Assembly: GCA_009777515.1 (NCBI GenBank)
Contig: WRLR01000022.1
Coordinates: 1-45,678 of the forward strand
Source of the DNA: Oscillospiraceae bacterium
GTDB lineage: Bacteria > Bacillota > Clostridia > WRLR01
Length of the DNA stretch: 45,678 nucleotides
Direction: 5' to 3'
Shown here: piece after piece, positions 40,735-45,678 of the stretch
How the letters are laid out: each line of letters starts with the position of its first letter
Position numbering within the stretch: the stretch's first letter is position 1
Notes under the pieces: model-generated
Told to the model about the DNA's origin: nothing
Seen by the model: the letters and a program-made list of their open reading frames with translations, nothing else
The model's database searches: none
Translations under genes and position numbers: made by a program

Positions 40735-43700
40735 ATGCGCCCCATGCAAAAACATAAAACCGTTATATCGACGCTACTGTGCGCCGTATTCATTTTCGCC
40801 TTATTCGCGCCGGCGCTGTATGCGGCCACGGTGTCGCCCATGCCCGGCGCGCCCGGCGCGCTGACGGGGCTGTCGACGAAGCCCGGTTCCATCGCACTCG
40901 ACAACGCCAGGGGGCGGGCAAGCATAACGTTCACCCACGACGCGCCTGCGGCGGGTTCGCTGGCCCCTCTCTACCCCTCCGACCCGACGTCCTACGGCGC
41001 GCGCTACACCGCGCGCATCGCCAAATACTATTTTGACGAGCACAACAAAGGCTACAGGGGCAAACTGCCCGCCCGGACGTTTGAGGACAGGCGCGACAGC
41101 GACTTCAAGCCCGACGGCCCCTTCACGGTCTCCGACCTGCCCTCCGGGGTCATATTCGACGTCTACGCGACCAACTACATGGAATACGAGGTGTACCCGC
41201 TGGCCGGTTCGGGGCAGCGCTCCTCCGGCAGGACGTCAGAGTCGCAGCCGTCCAACCCCGCGCTGGTATTCACAGGCGTGCAGCTCGACGCCCAGCTCGT
41301 CGCGTTCGACCAGGTGCGGCTGATATGGGACGACATTTGGTACAACGACAGAAGGATATACGGCTATACCCTCAATATATACACGAGCGGCGACGCGGAC
41401 TCGCGGGTGCTGCAGGGCTCCATCCCAATATACCAGAGCCAGATAGGCCAGTCCGGCCTCGTCACGGCCAACGAGGGGACGGGGAAGCTGGAATACATCT
41501 ACAACGTACCGTACGCCGGCAGGGTGTACAGCTTTGAAGTCGTGCCGGTGCTGGGCGACATACCGGGCCTGATAGCGCCGGAACGGAACGGCGTCGTCAC
41601 CATAGCGTCGCGCATAGCCGTCGTCGCGACCAAGCTGTTTGAGGATCCGGTGGACGACCTTATCACATGGGAGATCAACTGGAGCAACGTGACCGCGGGC
41701 ATGGGCAGCGACCGCCGCTACACGGCGATCTACACGCTGAGCAAAATGGGTGGCGGGGTGTCGTACCAGGTGCTGCAGGTCATCAACAACCTCACTTCAA
41801 CCATACTCGTCACCCCGCGCGATCCCAACGATCCCGAAAACATGAACGCGGTATATGAAATCACTGCGATTGTGTACGCCGACGGGGAGGAGCTGTATGT
41901 GGGGGCCGACATGGTCACCATCACATCGGGGCCATTTACGCTCCGTGAGAGCGAAACCCCTTATACGCCGCAGGCGCCCAATCTGGTGCTGGAGGGCGTC
42001 GAAACCGATCCGCCGCCTGCGAGCGCGTCTCTGTGGTGGAACATCCCAAAGCAAGTGTCCGACCCCGACAGGAACGATCTGGATGTGAGCTACGAGATAT
42101 TCCTGTTCGACGACCCCGCGCAGATCGGCGTCCTCTCCGACCCGGACACGGCGATGAATTTGGCGCCGAATTTTACTGAAGACGGGGCGTGGCTGCAGCA
42201 GGCTCCGTCCAAGGCCGGGAACGAGTTAGGCTACATATTTTCGATAGGCAGCCTCGCGCCCAATACGACGTACTATGCGGCGGTCCGCGCGGTCAAGACG
42301 TTTGTCGACGTTGTGAACATGAGTTTTATCAAACGCTACTCGAACATATCATATGTCGTATTCACGACGCCCCCGTCCGGGCCGTTCGGGCAGCCCCCGG
42401 CGCCGACGGCATTCGAGCTGATCAAAGAATCGGTTACCACGACGACGGCGGATTTCAATGTCATGACCATATGGTACGAGCAGCGCCTTGAGCAGAGCGG
42501 CGGTACAGGCGGCGGAACAGCGCCCGGGGCGGTAGATGGCGAGTGGGTATGGCAGCCGGGCTACGATCCGGGCGGAGAGCCCCTGCCCGTCGACTACCGC
42601 AAGCTGTCCTTTGAGGCGGGCGATCAGATATATCTTTATTATGCGGTATATGAGCCGGGCATGGATCCGGAAAAGCCGGAGCTGCTGCCATCGGGCAATT
42701 ACCAAATCGCGACTATTGCAAGCGTCGACGAACGCTTCCCGGCGCTGCGGATCCCCGTGGCGGGGCTGACGCCCAACACCATATACATCTTCTGGGCCCG
42801 CGCGGCGCGCCCCGGCCAGCTCATGAGCTACCCATCAAAGACTATATTGGTGACCACGCCGCCCGATCCGAACACGGAATTAGAGACGCCGGTCTCGCCG
42901 GATTTTGACATCATGTTCGTAGGCGACGTTTACGTCGATCTCATATGGGAAATGAAGCCGGGCTATTATTACAGCATACAGTATGCGCTATCTGAGGATT
43001 TTGGCGGCGCGGGCGTGACGGAAATTCGCACGTCGACGGCCGACATCATAGCAAGCGGCGTGGGGTTCTACAGGGTCTTTGGCCTTACGCCCGACACGCT
43101 CTATTATTTCCGCGTCAGGGCCGAGGTGTCCGACCCCCTCACGGGCCAGTCAAAAATATCGGCATGGAGCGATTCCAAGCCCGTGCGCACCCGTCCGCCC
43201 ATGCCGCCAGCCGCCCCTTCGGGCTTTGGCATAAAACCCGGAGCTGGCGCCATCACCGAAAGCAGCATTTTTTACGAGTGGCATCAAATTTCGGGGCTGA
43301 TATATATTCTCGAATACTCGCGCGAGACGATGATTGGCGCGGGCGCGGGCGCGGCTGCCAACGCGAGCGAAATCGACGTGGGCGCCGTCAACGAGTACAA
43401 CCTGACGGGGCTTTTGTCCAACCACCGCTACTACGCCAGGCTCTATGCGTTTGACCCTTCGACGGGGCTGCGCTCCGCCCCCACGTACATCGTCGGGGCG
43501 CGGACGCTGCGCAGCGACTCCGACTATGACGGGAATGTGGACATAACCATGCCGCTGACGGGCGAATTTGTGAAAATAGACGCGTTTGCGATCGAAGGGG
43601 TATGGCATGTTAAAATTCTCGGTACAGACGCGGACCGCTTGGCGGAGCGCATCCTCACAGACACCTACCTCGACTACGTGATCGACCTGTCGAAGCCGCC

Positions 43701-44796
43701 CAGGCACACGCACACCATTAACATCACCGCCGAGGGCAAGGTGTTTGCTAGCCTGAGCGAAATGCGCGAGAACCTGGAGATCATGCTGTCGGACAAGTCG
43801 TTCGTCGTCCGCCCGAATATGCTCTCGCCCAGGCTTGCGGCGTCTCCGGCGGCGCGGCGCGTAGTCGCGTACCGATACGAGATACTGATTGGGCTGGAGG
43901 GCGGCGCGGGGTACGTCAAGCCGGGCGGCATGAATCTCAAAACATCGGCGTCGGGCTTCGAGGTGAATGTGCTGGACGGCGGCGTGCGCTACCCGATAAC
44001 CGGCGCGTTCGGCAAGGGGGTTTGGGTGGTCGTGCCGTTCACCGGCGCCGCCTGGTATACTGCGGGCGTCACGCAGGGCGTGTATGTTGGCCCGGACGGG
44101 GAGTGGCAGCGGCTTGCTGCGTCCGTGGACTTTAACCCCGACACGCGAAGGGGGCGCATTATATTCGAGCACGACAAGCCCGGCAGCTATATCGCGGTCG
44201 ATCTGGGCGGGCGCGGCCTGTTCACGGACGTGAGCGGTGGCGGCTATGCCGAATATATCAATAAATTGGGCGCGCTGGGTTACACCGACGCGCGCGCGGG
44301 CTCGGCGTTCAGGCCGGGCGCCGCCGTGACGCCGGCCGAGGCGTCCGGGATGCTGTACCGCGCGATGGGCGGCGGGGGCGCCGCCAGCGGGACGGGCGGA
44401 ACGGGTGGCGCCGCCATATCTGCGGCGGAGTCAGCTACTATGGACGATATGTATATGAGCGCGGCGTATAAAGCGGGCTTTATCGCCGACCCTTGGCAGA
44501 CGGAACTGAAAATAGAAGAGGCGCTGGCGCTGGTCGCGAGGGCCTATGCTGTTCGCGCAGGCGTACGCGTAGGGAACCCTGCTGGGGGCGCGGCGGGAGG
44601 CGCGGCGGGTTTCGCGCCGGGCCTGGCCGAAGCGCCCGAGCCGGTGCGGACATACGCGCAGTTCGCCCTGGACAACGGGCTGGCGGCGCCCGTCATACCC
44701 AACCCCACCGTGTCTTTTCCGGCGGGTCGCGCCGCGACGCGCGGGGAGATGGCCGTATTCATCTGCCTGGCCCTGGAGTTGCTCGGCGAAATATAA
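40735..44796 (+). CDS. Large secreted Fn3-type protein with SLH-like C-terminus (3)
   Basis: A 1353-aa surface protein with a classical signal peptide (TVISTLLCAVFIFALFAPALYAA, shortened here; cleavage after about residue 30). Repeated Fn3-like modules follow, with the phrases LAPNTTYYAAVRA, LTPNTIYIFWARA, LTPDTLYYFRVRA and LLSNHRYYARLYA. From about residue 925 comes a segment related to gene 2 (DADRLAERILTDTYLDYVIDL region), then SLH-like motifs: FTDVSGG-YAEYINKLGALGY, VTPAEASGMLYRAM and ATRGEMAVFICLALELL. Gly-rich linkers separate the last units. AAAGGATAG precedes the ATG at 40735. It is 83 bases after gene 2, so the three probably form one operon. Confidence 0.86.
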   Translation: MRPMQKHKTVISTLLCAVFIFALFAPALYAATVSPMPGAPGALTGLSTKPGSIALDNARGRASITFTHDAPAAGSLAPLYPSDPTSYGARYTARIAKYYFDEHNKGYRGKLPARTFEDRRDSDFKPDGPFTVSDLPSGVIFDVYATNYMEYEVYPLAGSGQRSSGRTSESQPSNPALVFTGVQLDAQLVAFDQVRLIWDDIWYNDRRIYGYTLNIYTSGDADSRVLQGSIPIYQSQIGQSGLVTANEGTGKLEYIYNVPYAGRVYSFEVVPVLGDIPGLIAPERNGVVTIASRIAVVATKLFEDPVDDLITWEINWSNVTAGMGSDRRYTAIYTLSKMGGGVSYQVLQVINNLTSTILVTPRDPNDPENMNAVYEITAIVYADGEELYVGADMVTITSGPFTLRESETPYTPQAPNLVLEGVETDPPPASASLWWNIPKQVSDPDRNDLDVSYEIFLFDDPAQIGVLSDPDTAMNLAPNFTEDGAWLQQAPSKAGNELGYIFSIGSLAPNTTYYAAVRAVKTFVDVVNMSFIKRYSNISYVVFTTPPSGPFGQPPAPTAFELIKESVTTTTADFNVMTIWYEQRLEQSGGTGGGTAPGAVDGEWVWQPGYDPGGEPLPVDYRKLSFEAGDQIYLYYAVYEPGMDPEKPELLPSGNYQIATIASVDERFPALRIPVAGLTPNTIYIFWARAARPGQLMSYPSKTILVTTPPDPNTELETPVSPDFDIMFVGDVYVDLIWEMKPGYYYSIQYALSEDFGGAGVTEIRTSTADIIASGVGFYRVFGLTPDTLYYFRVRAEVSDPLTGQSKISAWSDSKPVRTRPPMPPAAPSGFGIKPGAGAITESSIFYEWHQISGLIYILEYSRETMIGAGAGAAANASEIDVGAVNEYNLTGLLSNHRYYARLYAFDPSTGLRSAPTYIVGARTLRSDSDYDGNVDITMPLTGEFVKIDAFAIEGVWHVKILGTDADRLAERILTDTYLDYVIDLSKPPRHTHTINITAEGKVFASLSEMRENLEIMLSDKSFVVRPNMLSPRLAASPAARRVVAYRYEILIGLEGGAGYVKPGGMNLKTSASGFEVNVLDGGVRYPITGAFGKGVWVVVPFTGAAWYTAGVTQGVYVGPDGEWQRLAASVDFNPDTRRGRIIFEHDKPGSYIAVDLGGRGLFTDVSGGGYAEYINKLGALGYTDARAGSAFRPGAAVTPAEASGMLYRAMGGGGAASGTGGTGGAAISAAESATMDDMYMSAAYKAGFIADPWQTELKIEEALALVARAYAVRAGVRVGNPAGGAAGGAAGFAPGLAEAPEPVRTYAQFALDNGLAAPVIPNPTVSFPAGRAATRGEMAVFICLALELLGEI

Positions 44797-44810
44797 ATAT
44801 TTATATGTTA

Positions 44811-44839
44811 ATGACAGACGGCGAATAATAACATATAAT
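44811..44839 (+). promoter_or_regulatory. Promoter of ogt (leaderless layout)
   Basis: ATGACA (44811-44816, five of six) and a perfect TATAAT (44834-44839) are 17 bases apart. Six bases after the -10 box comes the ATG at 44846, so the transcript should begin at the start codon. Confidence 0.7.
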
Positions 44840-44845
44840 GTGCGT

Positions 44846-45376
44846 ATGCAAAAAATATATGTATATTCGTATAAATTCACCGATCCTGTCGGCTGCTTGG
44901 GCATCGCCGAGAAGAACGGCGCCGTCTATCGCGTTTTGTTCGGCTGCACCTTGGAACATTTAAATGGCATAAGCTTTGAACGCTTGTTCAATAAAGAGCT
45001 GTGCAGCCCTGATGTCGAAGTGACTGTAGGCGAAACAGATGTACTCAGGCGGGCAGCCACGCAATTAACGGAATACCTGAATGGGTTCCGCGCGGCGTTT
45101 GACGTGCCGTTATTGCTAAACAGCTCCGGTTTTGCCAAAAATGTCTATGCCGAGCTGTTAAAAATCCCCGCCGGGCAAACGAGGAGCTACAAAGAAGTGG
45201 CCGTCGCCGTTAACAACCCGAAGGCCTACCGGGCAGTGGGCATGGCCAACAACAAAAACCCCATCCCCATCTTTGTCCCGTGCCACAGGGTCGTCGGAAG
45301 CAATGGCAGCCTGGTCGGCTATGCCGGCGGCCTGCCCATGAAACAGTTCCTCATCGACCTGGAAAAAAACTATTAA
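44846..45376 (+). CDS. ogt: Methylated-DNA--protein-cysteine methyltransferase
   Basis: A suicide DNA-repair enzyme that takes the methyl group from O6-methylguanine onto its own cysteine. The acceptor is Cys146 in PCHRVV. The preceding helix-turn-helix region (IPAGQTRSYKEVA) and the arginine finger region (YRAVGMANNKNP) are intact, and GYAGGLPMKQFLI follows. The length is 176 aa. The start is the ATG at 44846; a GTG two codons earlier abuts the -10 box and cannot be the start of that transcript. There is no ribosome binding site, consistent with a leaderless mRNA. The gene has its own promoter and is not part of the surface-protein operon. Confidence 0.93.
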   Translation: MQKIYVYSYKFTDPVGCLGIAEKNGAVYRVLFGCTLEHLNGISFERLFNKELCSPDVEVTVGETDVLRRAATQLTEYLNGFRAAFDVPLLLNSSGFAKNVYAELLKIPAGQTRSYKEVAVAVNNPKAYRAVGMANNKNPIPIFVPCHRVVGSNGSLVGYAGGLPMKQFLIDLEKNY

Positions 45377-45377
45377 T

Positions 45378-45515
45378 AAAATCGTCGGCTCGGAGAAGTG
45401 CGATTCTCCTCGCCTAACGGGCGCGCTGCGCCCGCGCGCCGCGTTGCGCCGCGATAGTGCTCACGACAGACATTCTTGCTATGCTGATGATGGCTCCGTC
45501 TTGAACACTATTAAT
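45378..45515 (+). repeat. Dispersed ~140-bp repeat, copy B
   Basis: Homologous to 32276-32415. The hairpin here is GGAGAA/TTCTCC (45392-45397 with 45404-45409). Compared with copy A, the third stem pair changed from G-C to A-T on both sides, which keeps the pairing. The GCGTTGCGCCGCGATAGTG core is identical in both copies. It begins two bases after the ogt stop. Confidence 0.8.
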
Positions 45516-45520
45516 CCAAA

Positions 45521-45567
45521 GCTATGCTGCATACAAGCTATCCTACATACAAGCTATGCTTTATATT
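45521..45567 (+). repeat. 16-bp AT-rich tandem repeat
   Basis: GCTATGCTGCATACAA, GCTATCCTACATACAA and a shortened third unit stand head to tail, followed by more degenerate TATACTGC-type words up to about 45610. No function is assigned. Confidence 0.7.
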
Positions 45568-45615
45568 GCTACATACTGTTATTATATACTGCTTACTATT
45601 ATATACTACCAGCTA

Positions 45616-45678
45616 TTAAATACTGCCTACCGTGTAGCGTTCATAGTATCCCATGACTTTTTTTATGTAGTCCTGCGT
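45616..45678 (-). CDS. C-terminal end of an unidentified gene (cut by right edge)
   Basis: On the minus strand a frame is open from the window edge to TAA at 45616-45618. It encodes TQDYIKKVMGYYERYTVGSI, whose composition looks protein-like. It is only 20 codons, so neither the family nor even its reality can be confirmed. Confidence 0.3.
   Translation of the reverse strand, partial: TQDYIKKVMGYYERYTVGSI

Overview
The window looks like a chromosomal segment of a Gram-positive bacterium of the Bacillota, most likely class Clostridia, with a fairly GC-rich genome. The evidence is the pyrK/pyrD (class 1B) pyrimidine genes, the cdaA-cdaR-glmM c-di-AMP locus, the miaB-mutS-mutL-miaA-hfq-lexA block, an Lpl/Ytc-type sugar ABC importer without its own ATPase, AGGAGG-type ribosome binding sites with several TTG/GTG starts, and large secreted proteins with SLH (S-layer homology) domains. 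No phage, insertion sequence, CRISPR array or restriction system was found.

Layout. (1) 1-4635, plus strand: the end of a pyrimidine operon, pyrC (cut by the window edge)-pyrF-pyrK-pyrD, with an AI-2E-family membrane protein overlapping the pyrD stop. (2) 4726-11131, minus strand: a sugar-utilisation operon read lplB-lplC-solute-binding lipoprotein-aldo/keto reductase-metallo-beta-lactamase-fold hydrolase-Gfo/Idh/MocA oxidoreductase, with a promoter at 11216-11244 and an internal terminator after the lipoprotein gene. (3) 11427-24361, plus strand: cdaA-cdaR-glmM-L,D-transpeptidase (cell wall and c-di-AMP), then miaB-mutS-mutL-miaA-hfq (tRNA modification, mismatch repair, RNA chaperone). (4) lexA on the minus strand with a self-overlapping operator, then tRNA-Pro, tRNA-Trp and tRNA-Gln, proC and rnhA. 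(5) 27147-31596: an HD-GYP response regulator (minus), a NADH-pyrophosphatase-like Nudix protein, a lone ATP synthase delta subunit gene and a site-2 protease. (6) 31650-45376: a C_GCAxxG_C_C protein, a 0.65 kb repeat-rich spacer, three consecutive Fn3/SLH surface proteins (730, 1888 and 1353 aa), and an O6-methylguanine-DNA methyltransferase. The right edge holds a repeat and the probable tail of a minus-strand gene.

The most striking signal is not one gene. At least eight otherwise ordinary housekeeping genes (pyrK, miaB, mutS, mutL, miaA, proC, nudC-like, atpH) carry in-frame tandem duplications of 18-72 bp that add low-complexity loops to conserved proteins. In miaA, proC and miaB the last or first repeat unit is the native conserved motif itself (P-loop, Rossmann strand, QNVNSYG), so the ancestral template can still be read. 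Also notable are a roughly 140-bp dispersed repeat (32276-32415 and 45378-45515) whose two copies show a compensatory base-pair change in a hairpin, two genes whose start codon sits exactly where transcription should begin (leaderless), and a tandem duplication that makes an 8-codon mini-ORF ending on the cdaR start codon.
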